Shown here: positions 7,401 through 17,900 of the stretch, in pieces | Layout: every line of letters starts with the position of its first letter | Numbering within the stretch: position 1 is the first letter of the stretch | Source: Deltaproteobacteria bacterium | GTDB taxonomy: Bacteria; Desulfobacterota; Desulfomonilia; UBA1062 | Direction: 5' to 3' | Assembly: GCA_018433085.1 (NCBI GenBank) | Contig: JAHDRW010000008.1 | Span: 62,001 to 126,000 of the forward strand | DNA length: 64,000 nucleotides | Notes under the pieces: generated by a model | What the model was told of the DNA's origin: nothing | Database searches by the model: none | What the model saw: only the letters and a program-made list of their open reading frames with translations | Translations under genes and position numbers: made by a program

Positions 7401-9849
7401 CCAGCAGGCAGCACAGCGCATCCTTAAACTCCTCGCTGGTTAGACCCAAATCCAGCGCATAGCTCCGAATGAATTCATCTTCTGGAGTGAGCCCGTCATA
7501 ATCAACCCGCAATCTCCCCCATGGCTCCAGACCCTGGCGCCGCCTGAATCCATTCACGAGCTCGCGCAGCACCTGCAGTCGCAGGTAGAACCACCTTTCG
7601 TCCTGATGATGTTTCGGGGCGCTCTTCTTGGGGTATGCGGCCCATACCTCGGGGATCAACGACATGGAGAGATCATCGTCCTCGTCGAGCCTCTTTTCCA
7701 TGTACGCCACAAGGTCACCGGTTCTGACTCCACCCTCACCAATACGCTCAGACATGAGTGAAGCGAGCCGGTACCGTCGTGCGCGGTCACGCATCCAGCC
7801 TGCCTGAAAGGCCGCATCCTGTCGGTTGTCTGCAAATACCAGAAGACGCTTCCTCTCCGCGTGCTGGATCATCTCCTGCGCTATGATGTGCACATCCGCC
7901 ACAGCAACGGCCTTTACCGGCCTTGCAGGCTCTCTGTACCTGGAGCCATAGGATCTCCCGAAGGCTCCGCACGCCACACAGGTAGTGAGGTTGCCCGGGT
8001 TGTCCTCTTTTTGCCTCACTGCAAAGAGCCTGACCATAGGGGCCGTAGTACCGCAGGAATCGCACCTTGCCATGCCAGCCGGGTGAAGCGCCCCACAGGC
8101 CCTGCACAAGAATACGGGATGGGTTTCTACCGGCATATCTTCATCGTCTGTTGCGCTGATGAGCCGGTCCAGGAGGATCACCCGTTTTCCCCCAAGGGTC
8201 TGGTCCAATGACGGCCAGAATACCCTCCCCTCCAAGGCATCACCTCCCACAGGGGCATCTTTGACAAACGAGAAGTCCTTTACATAGTGAACGAAATAGT
8301 GCTGCCCGCAGGTAGTGCAGGTAAGCACCTGGAGGCGCGCCGTTTTTTCATCGCCAGTGGAGGCCGCCTCGTCTTCTGCCGAGAGCCAGAGCTTGGGCAG
8401 CTCTCTTTCCTGTGGGAAGCTCACCACGGCCCCGCTTACGCCGCGGACAAAGGCGTGCACCACAGGGCGGAGAAGCGGCCGGTCGTCCTTTCGCGCAACC
8501 GAGCCCAACGCCAGCCAGGTGAGGATCTCTTCTTCGCTCACCTGCCTTCCCACCTTCTCAGTGAGCCTTTTCGCAAGGTCAACCAACGGCATGGGCTGTT
8601 TAAGTATGTCTGCGAGCTGGTAGGCTATCTCATTCGCGCTCATGATCCCGTGCAGAGCTTCCTGCCAGCCTTCCTGCGGCAGCTCCATAGAGCAGGCCTT
8701 ACCGAGTGCCCAGGCTGTCTGGCTATCATCGCTACTTCCGACACTTAAGGCCGCAAGAACAGACTCCAGACATTGAACAGGGCCTTGAGGTGGCACCGCA
8801 GGAATACTACGTGCATCAGCCCAGACATCGGGCTCGTACTCCTCGCTCACTACGGTCACCTGTGCCTTATCCACGCCAAAGAACCGTGACGCAAAGATTC
8901 TGGCAGGCTCTGGGGCTGCCGGGTCGGCAATGGTAGCCGAGGTGGCGACGCATAATGCGTCTTGAGGGTCCTTTCCGCAGAAGGCCCTGAGGCGCCTGAT
9001 GAGGCTTGCAGTCTCGGCCCCCTGTGCGCCGCTATAGGTATGCGCCTCGTCGAACACAATGTAATCGAGCAGGGCGTTATCGAAAAGCTCGATATCTTTT
9101 TGTCTGGTGAGGAGCAGCTCGAGCTGCTTTACGTTGGTAAGCAATATCCTCGGCTGGCCACCTGGTTTGCGCATCTCCTCGCGGGAGCAGCGCTCCTCGG
9201 AAGGGTGCACGGCAGTGCCGCGCTTCTCCTTGATGGCTTTGGCCAAGGCTGCCCGGTAGTCGGCGCGGGAGGCACCTGGTTTGAGCCGCTCGCCTGTAAC
9301 CTGGGATTTGGACTCAGGCGTTTTGCCCACATACATGCCAAAAGGGATTCCCGTGCCTGCGAGCAGGTCCCTGAGCCTTAAGAGCTGGTCTTCAGCCAGG
9401 GCGTTCATGGGGTATACGATCACGGCGCTTATCCCGGCTGGCGCTTTGTCATCCTGGAGCTTGAGACAGGTGCTGATGATGGGGTAGATGAAGCACTCGG
9501 TCTTGCCGGAGCCTGTGCCAGTGCTCACCAGAGTGGGGTGACCTGCATGGATCGACCGGATGGCCTTTTCCTGGTGGCCGTAGAGGTTCGGATGCTCGAT
9601 GATGTTGGTCATGAAGGGGTGGAAGATGCCATCTGTGACGAGATCCTTCACCTGCGAGCCCTTAGTAAACGCCCGGGATAAGCTGATATAGGGACCTTTG
9701 AGGAGCGGAGAGGAGCGCTCCTGCTCCAGGCTGAGCAGGGCCTTCATCTGGTCGTAGAGGTCCTGGTCTGCAAAGGGATAGCTGGTGAGCTGGTAGCGCA
9801 AGAAATTTTTGACCACCTTCTCGGTAAAGCTGACAGGGTTTATCGACAC
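4444..9849 (-). CDS. Giant DEAD/DEAH helicase with DUF1998 cysteine cluster and C-terminal Vsr-like nuclease domain
   Basis: This 1801-residue superfamily-2 helicase has Walker A STGTGSGKT (about 107-115), a DEAH box in VFDEAHTYS (about 262), SATI motif III, and motif VI QRAGRAGRR (about 1060). Several CxxC knuckles lie in the middle (about 514-620 and 930-960). A CPAECERSCVDC cluster near 1610 is typical of DUF1998. The last 120 residues (TTPDCYY, then VCIYLDG, then a KQIREQLKSMGYEVLEI helix-strand) look like the Vsr/DUF559 branch of PD-(D/E)XK nucleases. Length and layout resemble Druantia DruE and MrfA/YprA-type helicases. The start is GTG at 9849, with GGAGGG seven bases upstream. It follows the methyltransferase gene by 18 bases. 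Confidence 0.85.
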   Translation of the reverse strand: MSINPVSFTEKVVKNFLRYQLTSYPFADQDLYDQMKALLSLEQERSSPLLKGPYISLSRAFTKGSQVKDLVTDGIFHPFMTNIIEHPNLYGHQEKAIRSIHAGHPTLVSTGTGSGKTECFIYPIISTCLKLQDDKAPAGISAVIVYPMNALAEDQLLRLRDLLAGTGIPFGMYVGKTPESKSQVTGERLKPGASRADYRAALAKAIKEKRGTAVHPSEERCSREEMRKPGGQPRILLTNVKQLELLLTRQKDIELFDNALLDYIVFDEAHTYSGAQGAETASLIRRLRAFCGKDPQDALCVATSATIADPAAPEPARIFASRFFGVDKAQVTVVSEEYEPDVWADARSIPAVPPQGPVQCLESVLAALSVGSSDDSQTAWALGKACSMELPQEGWQEALHGIMSANEIAYQLADILKQPMPLVDLAKRLTEKVGRQVSEEEILTWLALGSVARKDDRPLLRPVVHAFVRGVSGAVVSFPQERELPKLWLSAEDEAASTGDEKTARLQVLTCTTCGQHYFVHYVKDFSFVKDAPVGGDALEGRVFWPSLDQTLGGKRVILLDRLISATDDEDMPVETHPVFLCRACGALHPAGMARCDSCGTTAPMVRLFAVRQKEDNPGNLTTCVACGAFGRSYGSRYREPARPVKAVAVADVHIIAQEMIQHAERKRLLVFADNRQDAAFQAGWMRDRARRYRLASLMSERIGEGGVRTGDLVAYMEKRLDEDDDLSMSLIPEVWAAYPKKSAPKHHQDERWFYLRLQVLRELVNGFRRRQGLEPWGRLRVDYDGLTPEDEFIRSYALDLGLTSEEFKDALCCLLDFYRRNITLYDRDTEIFTKMLWDDRAVERGYITRLQGVPAGIKLRRDASDNKDRIKQWVSPGHNTYVREVFRKWGVSADEFEAFAEVVWNYLVGKEYIVPVTLKGSKGNPLPNCSGAYQINGDKLLLKAHRGLWVCSSCHRAYTRPTPHNRCIGWRCHGTTTFQAEDKDNYDLAVLDGGYDMLRPQEHSAQVPTAERERIENLFKGSSDRINALVCTPTLELGVDIGALDAVLMRNVPPLTANYWQRAGRAGRRHRMAVNITYCRNASHDRAYFAEPLKILEGRVDPPSFNLRNDLMVSKHVHAAVITRLFQIVRQSSSLSSEERAEIQNILSIVFPGQVREYLFDEIGNVRPEVLDVSILGTLIEKHSEDLLSYVKNIFNQEWPWEDQDAVRPDVLKGYIEKINENLAEVIKRLRRRLDWALGQVNRLSSIRAQRGTLDPSEEALLNRCDRMIKRLKGESRRRRTEAEGYDDTTTYAVLAAEGFLPGYGLEVGRVLGTASMPSRIPGAMDFELPRPSSVALREYMPGNLIYANGHKFVPRFHHLEPQEKNILFHVDVGNQAVAEVGAVDAGGNDKGALGMGIAELKAVPVCDVDLAYFSYISDEEEFRFQMSSATYGMERDQHSGGKAYRWGSKEVHLLKAARFRLVNVGPANVVEHGGPLGYPMCLVCGESRSPFSSAKEKEVFGQLHLERCGHQATVSGFYADVTADALKILGCANKEEAYSVADAIRLGASNILDMDREDLQVLVISKPGIESADAILFDPMPGGSGLLDQICQTRWREVAKAALDATESCPAECERSCVDCLQTFRNAYFHRYLDRKKAVACIREWGATLSFTNDIPPKLPKVEASPGMTINQAEDRLKDLLKRADFPDPEWKKQIKLGLPLGSTTPDCYYPDQDDEDEPGVCIYLDGLSSHIHGNPTTQAKDKQIREQLKSMGYEVLEIPYTALASKDQMAIFLSRLARWMGNKDKAKTIKQDTSWYAE

Positions 9850-9867
9850 GATGATCCCTCCTGCTCT

Positions 9868-12800
9868 CTATTTCCTTTTCTTTCCCCGCTTGTCAGGGGG
9901 TCCTCCTCCGAAGAGCGTACCCTGTTGCGGCTTGGTGCTGAAGAGGGTTGACTGGACAGGGCTTGAGCCCTCTTTGTCATAGGCCTTTTCAGCTTCTTCA
10001 GCTGCCAGGAGGAAAGCTCCCTCTGGTTCATGGGAATAACCGCCGGAGCCCTCACCTCTGATCTCGGCCATGAGTTTCTTGAAGCCAGCTTCTCCCAGGA
10101 TGTTTTGGGCATGGCGCTCGCACTCTGCCCAGGACTCCTCGACCGACTGTTCGAGCTGCCAGGGCAGGAACCGATCGCCCATGTGAGACCGCACAGGCTT
10201 AAGAGTCTTTGCCCGATCGTCGTGCCCTAGTCCGTAGTCGGCCAGACGCAGGGTATCGGGGAGCATCCAGCCCTCGCCCTCATTCTGGCTGCAGAAGGCC
10301 TCGATCCCTTTGTCCCGATTATTGCCATTAGCAGCTATCATGTCTTTCAGGTCGCGGAATGCAACAAGAGTCAAGACCGTATGCCGGAGCTCCGGGTCCT
10401 TTTCCTTATCGACACGCCAGAAGCCCTTGGGATCAAGTGTGCGAGCAAAGGCCTTTTCGCCCATATTGTCTGCAGGGTGGTCGCAATCACGGAGAATCCA
10501 GGCAAGATCGTCCCAGTCAAGGCCGTAGAGCTCGGCAACTATAGCATCGAGGACGCAACGGAGGCGGAGGCGTTCATAAGTAGTGATAGCCCAATGCTTG
10601 CCTAGTGGGGTATTCTTTAAATTGATTCTTTTATACAGGATTAACCAATATGGAGAAAAAATATCTGACACATAAGAAAGTCTGGCCACTAGAGTAGTTA
10701 TCGAGTCCAAGAGTAAATGAAGGTTTGGTTTTATAAGGGGTAATTCTTCAATAACGTATAAGTTTAGATGTGTTCCTCCAATTCTTTGTCGTACAGACCA
10801 GTCCAAGGAAATAGAGTTCATGCAAGCCAGTACCGGTAGCAGTTGTTTATTACTACTCAATATTCCAAGAACATTCCCACATGGAAGACTTGGGATAAGT
10901 GCTGCTATAAATGTACGCTCATCAGTACCTCTAGCGATGTCTCTAAAAGCAATTTTTACTGTGCTAATAGCCTTTGTATTCGATGTAAAATCACTTTCAC
11001 TCAATAAGAACTGGGGTCCTATTCTCTTGTTTTCAAAACCAATTTCGTTCCATACAGCTCTCAGTCCCGTTCCCTGTATCCATTTCTTTGCAGAAAAATC
11101 ATATTGCTGTACCATTACTCCCTGATAAAGCGGCAGCGCCACATCCCCATCCGGCCCGATCCAGCGGCCGTACTCATCGGGTTTATAACCCCTCTCCTCC
11201 CACCACGGCCTGGGCTTGAAGAGGTGAGAGTCGTTGGTCATATGAAATTCCGTTGCGTAGTGGATTCCCCATCCATTCTCGCTCTGGTCTCCGAGGAGAA
11301 CGCTGTTGGAGTATATCTTCTCCAGGATCTCCAGATCCTTCGGATGGCGAACCTCCAGGATGGCCTTGGTGTTAGGGCTGAAACGCTCTACCTGGGCACG
11401 CTGGTACGGGATAACATGCTTCTCCCCATCCTCCCAGTCGCGCAGGTCGTGGCGCATGAATGCGGTCTTCATGGCATCTGTCTTTCCACCCTTTTTCACG
11501 ATGATTGGGCAGAACTTGAAGCGGCTGTCGATCTCAAATATTTTCTGCCTATTCTCGAATCCGAAGAGCCAGAGCCACCGGCACTGGTCCAGAAAGAGGG
11601 TGCGTAGCTCGGTAGAGCCTTTGTCGGTATAGATACCCGAAGGCACGATCAGGCCTTGTATGCCGCCTTCCCGCAGGAGAGCATGACCGAGTTCGGCAAA
11701 CATCTTGTAAGTATTGATATCTGCACTGCCTTGATGCTTGAATGGATGGTCTGTATCGGCATAGCCGGGGACTTTCCTTCGTGCCTGGTATTTGAGCCAC
11801 TTCTTCTGAGGGAAGCTCCTGCCAAGGTTCTCGTCATCTCCAAAGGGGTTTCCTGCCCAGCGGCACCAGTTGGATAAAGCCTTGAGCCGGGAGTTATAGG
11901 TAATCCACGAGAGCTCATCTTCCGGCTGGCTTTCAAAGATTTCTGTCTGTACCAGCCTGGCGTCCTGTTTTCCATAGGTGCGGTAGAGGGGGTCGACATT
12001 CGAGAAAAACTCTTTAGAGTTGGGTTTCTGGATCTCCCAAGGAGGATTGCCAAGCACGGCGTCGAACCCTCCGCACTGGGAGGCAAAGACGTCCGGGAAC
12101 TCGAGCTCCCAGTGGAAGAATATGAGCTCCTGTGCAAGCTGGTCAACAACCGCCAGTTCCTCTTCGCCAGGAAGGTCAAAATCCGAAGGCATGGGTGAGA
12201 GCTCGAGCTTATCGGCGGGCCAGAACCAAAGCGCGCACCAGGTGTCGAAGGCCTGCTTGAGCCTCCTGTACTCATGCGATTCCAATATATTCTCCCGGTA
12301 CCACTGCTCGCGCTCATCCTGGTCATCCAGGTGCATGTCGTGGAGCAGGTCAAAAAGGGCCACTGCGTCTCCATGCAGGGCATCCAGGCTTACCTCGTCT
12401 TCCTCCTCATACACCCGTGCACCCGTCTCTATTGTCAGGGCAAGATTATCGATGGCCCCCGCGCGTTTTTTTCTGATGGCCTTTGTCCATGCCTCTTTCT
12501 CGTAGTGCACGCCCGTGGAATGGCCCTTGTCCCCTCCCTCGCGGCTCCAGGCCATGATGGGATAGTTCTTGAAGTTGTCGAACCAGCACCCCACCAGGGC
12601 ATTGCCGCACTTGAGCTTGTGATCGAGAAATTCAAAGGGGAGCTCCCGCTCCATGGTCTCCACCCACAGCGAGAGTCTGGCCAGCTCCACGGCCAGGGGG
12701 TCGATGTCCACTCCGTAGATGCACCGCTCCACCACCACGCGCTTGAGCCTGGCATTGATCCGCGCCTTGGCTGTCTCGGGCTCATCCGGGAGCCCGCTCA

Positions 12801-14907
12801 TCACCTCCTTGAACCATGCAGGCCTTCCTTCAAGGTCGGGAATGTCGAGCCTGCCGCCACCGATTTCCACCACCCATCCATGGTACATTAGGGCCTTGAA
12901 CAGGGTATCGGTGAGGAACCGCAGTGCAGCCACCAAAAACGAGCCCGAGCCCATGGACGGGTCGCATACTTTGAGGGCCAGGATCTCTTCGGGCTTTTTC
13001 GGCAGCCATAACGATGTGGGGGCATCCTCATCAGGTGAGCCATCCGATCCTTCAGGCGGGACCAAAGCCAACAGCCTCAGAGTCCGGTGCACCGTGGGCA
13101 CGGCAAGCCCCGGCCTTGTGTAGAAGGTCCCGGCGCCCTTGCGGGTGCCTCCCCAGCGTATAAGATACCACTCATCCGGTAGAATCACCCTGCTGATGAT
13201 TCTACCCGCCATGGCAGCGACTTCCTGCTCATACGCAGCCAGAGCCTCTTCATTTCTCTTCCGTGGCCTTTTGACGAGCTTGCCTGCCACCACGGCATTC
13301 TTTGCCCAGGCAATGGCCCGCTGCCGGGTCAGCTGGTGGATGTCGGATTTATCTTCTTCACTGACCTGTTGAGAAATCTCTTCTCCCTCACCGGCGGCAG
13401 GCTCTTCTTCAAGCTCCTCATCAACGTCCTCGAGCTCCTCCTGATCATCATCCTCTTCATCCCCAGGTTCATCACCATCAGAGAGGGTGGCCTTGGTCGA
13501 CTTCTTGAGCTTGTCCACCAGAGACGCCATGGCTTTTTCCTCCATGACATCGAGTCGGGAAAGCGGAAATGCCGGTTGGTCCCCTAAGGCCAGAAAGACC
13601 ACGGGTTCGCCTGTCTCTGCTCTGCGCAACTCATAGTCGAGCAGGCCCTCATAGAGGATGCCGATGTACTCGGAGGAGAGGTCTGAGAAGTCCACCGGCG
13701 CGTCCACGGCGGTTGTGCCTCTGCCATGTCGTATCCGCACCGTGCTCCTGCAGAGGAATTGCAGAATCTGATAAACCGTGAAGTCGTCAGGCGCGTTTTC
13801 CCTGTCCTCAAGGATTGCGATTGACCTCAGCACCGGATCAGTTGAGCCAGGATCCCCCGGACGAAACAGGGCGCCCCCATATTGGAGAACGGGCAACTCC
13901 TCGTGGCACGAGCCCGAGTGGATAAGCCGGAACAGGGCGAGCAACCTGGGCCATGCGCTTACCTGGTGACGGAGCCGTTCACGGGCGGCGCTCGTGCCGT
14001 GGCGTTCGAGATCCTCACGCAGGCCCTGGAGGCCGTAGGAGTCATGATAGATGGGATTGGCCCTGGGGAGAAGGTCCCGGGACTCTGCGAACAGGATCAC
14101 CACCAGACGCATCACCACCCTGCAGGCCGCTATGTAGAGCGCCCTGGGGTCGAGACCCGGCATCTCCCGGAGCTTGGACGTGTAACTGCGGATGAGCAGC
14201 TCCACTGCCTGTCTCACCCGTTCCCCTAAGGTGGCGGAAAGCTCTGCCTGCCCTCTGCGAGTGGCGTCGATTGCTGCCAGCAGGGCTGAGAGCTCGTTCT
14301 TGTTCGGCGGGGTAAGGGATGACGGCGAAAGAAGGACTCTGAGCGCATCCACCTGTAGACCTGGCCTGCCTTCTTCAAACCACAGGGCGGTGTCCCACTC
14401 GGCCCAGGCATCGTGATCAAGCCCTGCGTAGATGAGGCGCCACTGGTAGTAGTTGGTGACCAGGGCAATTTTAAGATTAACGGCGCGTAGCCACTCCACG
14501 ACCCTGCTCACGGTCCTTCTGCCATGACCGACGCCAAGGGTCTTGACCTCATCGACAAAGACCGGCAGCACGGAACCGTGAGGGCCTTTCCACACTCTTC
14601 GGGGCTTGATGACCTCGCCTGTCAGCGGCCGGTATGACCACTGGGGCTCGACCTCGCTGCCAACCGACCATGATCCGCCGGAGCTGCTGTTGAGCCCGCA
14701 GATCTTCTCCAGGACAGTGGTTACAAATGACCGCTTATCCTCGGGCGTCGCGTCGTCGAGACGGGTGAGCTCTCTCCTGAGGCGATCGGAGAGCTGCGCT
14801 GGAAGGGGGTCGCACTCATCCGGGAAAGATACCGGGAGCCTGGAGGGCGCGATCAGCATGCCCCCATGCCGGAGCTCTGCCCACCAGGGGAATCTCTCCG
14901 TGCTCAT
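9868..14907 (-). CDS. Very large adenine-specific DNA methyltransferase (Eco57I/PglX/DrmMI-like)
   Basis: This 1679-residue protein contains a class I DNA methyltransferase core. SAM-binding motif DPSMGSGSFLVAAL lies near residue 647 and the catalytic VLGNPPWEI motif, diagnostic of N6-adenine methylation, near residue 952. A long N-terminal region precedes the core and contains an extremely acidic stretch (about 470-510, mostly D and E). A specificity-like C-terminal half follows. This size exceeds typical PglX (about 1200 residues). Its ATG overlaps the SNF2 stop (ATGA), so the two are translationally coupled, and GGAGGTAAGG provides a ribosome site. It probably marks self DNA for the linked helicase/nuclease genes, by analogy with DISARM. 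Confidence 0.88.
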   Translation of the reverse strand: MSTERFPWWAELRHGGMLIAPSRLPVSFPDECDPLPAQLSDRLRRELTRLDDATPEDKRSFVTTVLEKICGLNSSSGGSWSVGSEVEPQWSYRPLTGEVIKPRRVWKGPHGSVLPVFVDEVKTLGVGHGRRTVSRVVEWLRAVNLKIALVTNYYQWRLIYAGLDHDAWAEWDTALWFEEGRPGLQVDALRVLLSPSSLTPPNKNELSALLAAIDATRRGQAELSATLGERVRQAVELLIRSYTSKLREMPGLDPRALYIAACRVVMRLVVILFAESRDLLPRANPIYHDSYGLQGLREDLERHGTSAARERLRHQVSAWPRLLALFRLIHSGSCHEELPVLQYGGALFRPGDPGSTDPVLRSIAILEDRENAPDDFTVYQILQFLCRSTVRIRHGRGTTAVDAPVDFSDLSSEYIGILYEGLLDYELRRAETGEPVVFLALGDQPAFPLSRLDVMEEKAMASLVDKLKKSTKATLSDGDEPGDEEDDDQEELEDVDEELEEEPAAGEGEEISQQVSEEDKSDIHQLTRQRAIAWAKNAVVAGKLVKRPRKRNEEALAAYEQEVAAMAGRIISRVILPDEWYLIRWGGTRKGAGTFYTRPGLAVPTVHRTLRLLALVPPEGSDGSPDEDAPTSLWLPKKPEEILALKVCDPSMGSGSFLVAALRFLTDTLFKALMYHGWVVEIGGGRLDIPDLEGRPAWFKEVMSGLPDEPETAKARINARLKRVVVERCIYGVDIDPLAVELARLSLWVETMERELPFEFLDHKLKCGNALVGCWFDNFKNYPIMAWSREGGDKGHSTGVHYEKEAWTKAIRKKRAGAIDNLALTIETGARVYEEEDEVSLDALHGDAVALFDLLHDMHLDDQDEREQWYRENILESHEYRRLKQAFDTWCALWFWPADKLELSPMPSDFDLPGEEELAVVDQLAQELIFFHWELEFPDVFASQCGGFDAVLGNPPWEIQKPNSKEFFSNVDPLYRTYGKQDARLVQTEIFESQPEDELSWITYNSRLKALSNWCRWAGNPFGDDENLGRSFPQKKWLKYQARRKVPGYADTDHPFKHQGSADINTYKMFAELGHALLREGGIQGLIVPSGIYTDKGSTELRTLFLDQCRWLWLFGFENRQKIFEIDSRFKFCPIIVKKGGKTDAMKTAFMRHDLRDWEDGEKHVIPYQRAQVERFSPNTKAILEVRHPKDLEILEKIYSNSVLLGDQSENGWGIHYATEFHMTNDSHLFKPRPWWEERGYKPDEYGRWIGPDGDVALPLYQGVMVQQYDFSAKKWIQGTGLRAVWNEIGFENKRIGPQFLLSESDFTSNTKAISTVKIAFRDIARGTDERTFIAALIPSLPCGNVLGILSSNKQLLPVLACMNSISLDWSVRQRIGGTHLNLYVIEELPLIKPNLHLLLDSITTLVARLSYVSDIFSPYWLILYKRINLKNTPLGKHWAITTYERLRLRCVLDAIVAELYGLDWDDLAWILRDCDHPADNMGEKAFARTLDPKGFWRVDKEKDPELRHTVLTLVAFRDLKDMIAANGNNRDKGIEAFCSQNEGEGWMLPDTLRLADYGLGHDDRAKTLKPVRSHMGDRFLPWQLEQSVEESWAECERHAQNILGEAGFKKLMAEIRGEGSGGYSHEPEGAFLLAAEEAEKAYDKEGSSPVQSTLFSTKPQQGTLFGGGPPDKRGKKRK

Positions 14908-17900
14908 GGCCTTACCTCCGGGAAGCGCACCTCTATCGAGATCGGATAGACTTGGGCTTCACCGCGAAGGGTGAACCTCTTGGGGATAACGTTCTTCAGG
15001 ATGCGCTCCCGCTCCTGGTTCAATATTTCCCGGAGCCCCTCATAGCCAGCCCTGCGGCGCTTGAGCTCCTCTTCTTTTTCTTTTTGGGAGGCTGCCAGTT
15101 CCTGAAAGTAGGAACCATCAACGAAGAGGAGCTCCTGGCGCTGCTGCTCCTGGATCTCTTGTATCTCCCGTTCAATACGCTGAATGGTCAGGTCTTCGAT
15201 GAGCTTGGACACCTCTCCCTGGCGACTTCTGAACCGCTTTTCCTCCCTATCGAGCGCCTCAACCCTCTCCTTGTCCATCGTGTGCTTCAAATCCCTGGTG
15301 AGAGCGGCTGCCTGCTCTTTCAAGAAGGCCTTCACCTGGTCTTCAACATCTTCCCAGAGCTCACAGGCGCGAGACGTCTCTTCAGTGGCGAGGCTCTTAT
15401 GTGATCGCCATAGAGATGCTGGCCTGTGGGGAAGAGGTTTCCCGAGGTTGCCACCACAGACGGGAAAGGCAGTAGTGCGTATCCAGTGGTGAAACATCTC
15501 CCGCATCTCGTTTATGGCAAGCTCTTCTACGGTGAGCAGGACCAAGGCCTCTGCCCCGTCGGGAACATCACCGTACCGCACTGTCCAGCGGGTGGCCTTT
15601 CCGTCTTTCTCCGCACCAGGGAATCGGGATCTGGCGAAAATGGCAAGAGCCCGGTGGTAGAGCGGGTGGGCCAGGTGAAGTAGGGCCGTGTCCTTGAGCG
15701 GCCGGAAAACGGGCCTGCCCCCTATGGACTTGATAAAGACATCTGGATCGAAGGCGAGCAGAGGCAATGCTTCTCTTTGCTGCCCAATGTGCCTGCGGAG
15801 GTGATCGTCGATGAGCAAAGACCAGTCCGGCGGTATTTGTTTCAACCTCACCCTTTTTTCACCTTCTGCGGCTATGAACAGGGGCCGGCCTGTTCTGAGC
15901 CCCATGGCCACTTCCAGGGTATCGCGCAGGGTCTCCGGGGTGAGATCGAGCTCCTCCTTTAGGGTCTTCAGCCGCTGCATCTCCTCCCGGCCTGTCTTGA
16001 CGAGCTGATCAGAGCTGCTCCTGGGCACATCGGCCCGGCCTTTGACAAGCCTGGCCTTCTCCTCCAGGTCCTCTTGCACAAGCGCACATTCCTCACCAGC
16101 AATAAGACACCGGTGAATAGCTGCATCGAACACCTCTTCCACCGAGCCCAAATCTTCCCTGATGGTGTTGACCTTGCCCACCACATAGGCAAGGAATGCG
16201 AGATCGGAGACATCGTCTGTGGTAAAGTGATGTATCACCACGTCTCGTGCCTGGCCGTGCCTGTCGAGGCGGCCGTTTCGCTGCTCGAGCCTGGTGGGAT
16301 TCCAAGGCACATCATAGTGGAGAAGAAAGCGGGCGGTCTCCTGGAGGTTGATGCCTTCACTCGCGGTATCGGTGGCCACGAGGATGCGCACCTTATCTGC
16401 CGGGTCGTTGAATGCCGCCTTGGTATTCTCCCGCTCTGTAAGGGGAATGTTGCCGTAGAGCTTGCGGATTACTCCATGATCTGGATACCTGTCTTCCAGC
16501 CTCCTTACCAGGTAGTCGAGGGTGGTTTTAAACTCGGTGAAGATCACCAGGCGATCATCATCTCTCCATGTCTTCGATGGAGTACGGAGATTTTGCTCTA
16601 TCCAGGAGCATAATGCATCAAAACGGGCATCTGCTGCGGGGTTTATATCGGAGCATGTATGGTGATCTATTGGGAAACCAAGGTGGGTTAAAGCGGTGTT
16701 GATGGTTTCAATCTCATCTGCGAGCTCTTCTTTGTAGGGCTTGAGCCAGGAACCCACTGTCTTCGATGCATGGGCTATACGGCTTTCCGTCTCGCCGTCA
16801 TCACCGGTCTCTTCACGCAAAGTGCGCTCTGCAGCACGGACCTCGACAACATCGGCCGTGTCGGAATCGTCTATTCCCGCCATGTACCTCAACCACGAGT
16901 CGGCAAAGGAAACCGGGCAAGAAAGCAAGCGCTTACCCAGCACCTCGATGGCGAAGTTCCCGGCCAGCTGCTCGTTGCGGCTGGTGTTGCGTGTGATCTT
17001 GTGCACCTTTTTCCGGAAGTTACGGTAAGCTTCCGAAAGGGATTTCTCTTGAGAGGTAAGGTCCAGGGAAAGTGCCTGGGTATAACGCTCGCAAAACCTC
17101 GGCGGATTGGTACAGGCATTGATCTCTCGCTTGAGCCTGCGAATTACCACGTCTTCGATACGGGTTCGCTCAGAGTCGGTAATGTCAGATTTTTGTGAGA
17201 ACCTCACCGGGTCGAGTCTTTCCAGCAGGCCTGTAAATGACCAGGTATGGCCATTATGCGGTGTGGCAGAGAGAAAGACCTTATGCTCGAAGTAAGGGGC
17301 GATGCGTTTGAGCATCTTCGAGAGGTCGCTGTCTTCACCAAAGGGGCTGGGCGTGAGGTTGTGCACTTCATCGACAATGAGCAGGTCCCACGGCAGATGG
17401 GGAGAGCCTGAGACATGTTTGGACGCAGAGAGGAACTGCTCCAGAACATCGGGCTGCTTGAGATAGTAGTAGGAGGTGATAATGCGCGAGCAGGACCGCC
17501 ACGGGTTTGCGTCCATACCGAGCCGCTTACGCATCTGGTGGGTGGTGGTCCTGTCGATGTGATCAAAGGGGAGTGAAAACTTTTCATCCATCTCCTGTTT
17601 CCACTGGTTGCACAAAGAAGCAGGAGATATAATCATCACGCGCCTGATCCGTCGGCGCCTGAAGAGCTCGCTGAGTATGAGCCCGGCTTCTACGGTTTTG
17701 CCGAGCCCCACGTCATCGCACAGGAAGATGGACACCCTCGGCATCTGCAGAGCCTTGAGTAGCGGGACCAGCTGAAAATCCTCCACCTGTATCGCTCCGT
17801 GGAAGGGTGATGCGATGGGCAGCCGCTCAAGGATACCCTCACCATCAGGGTCGATAAACGGGCTGATGGCGGTCCACCGTGTTGCACGCACCAGGGCGTC

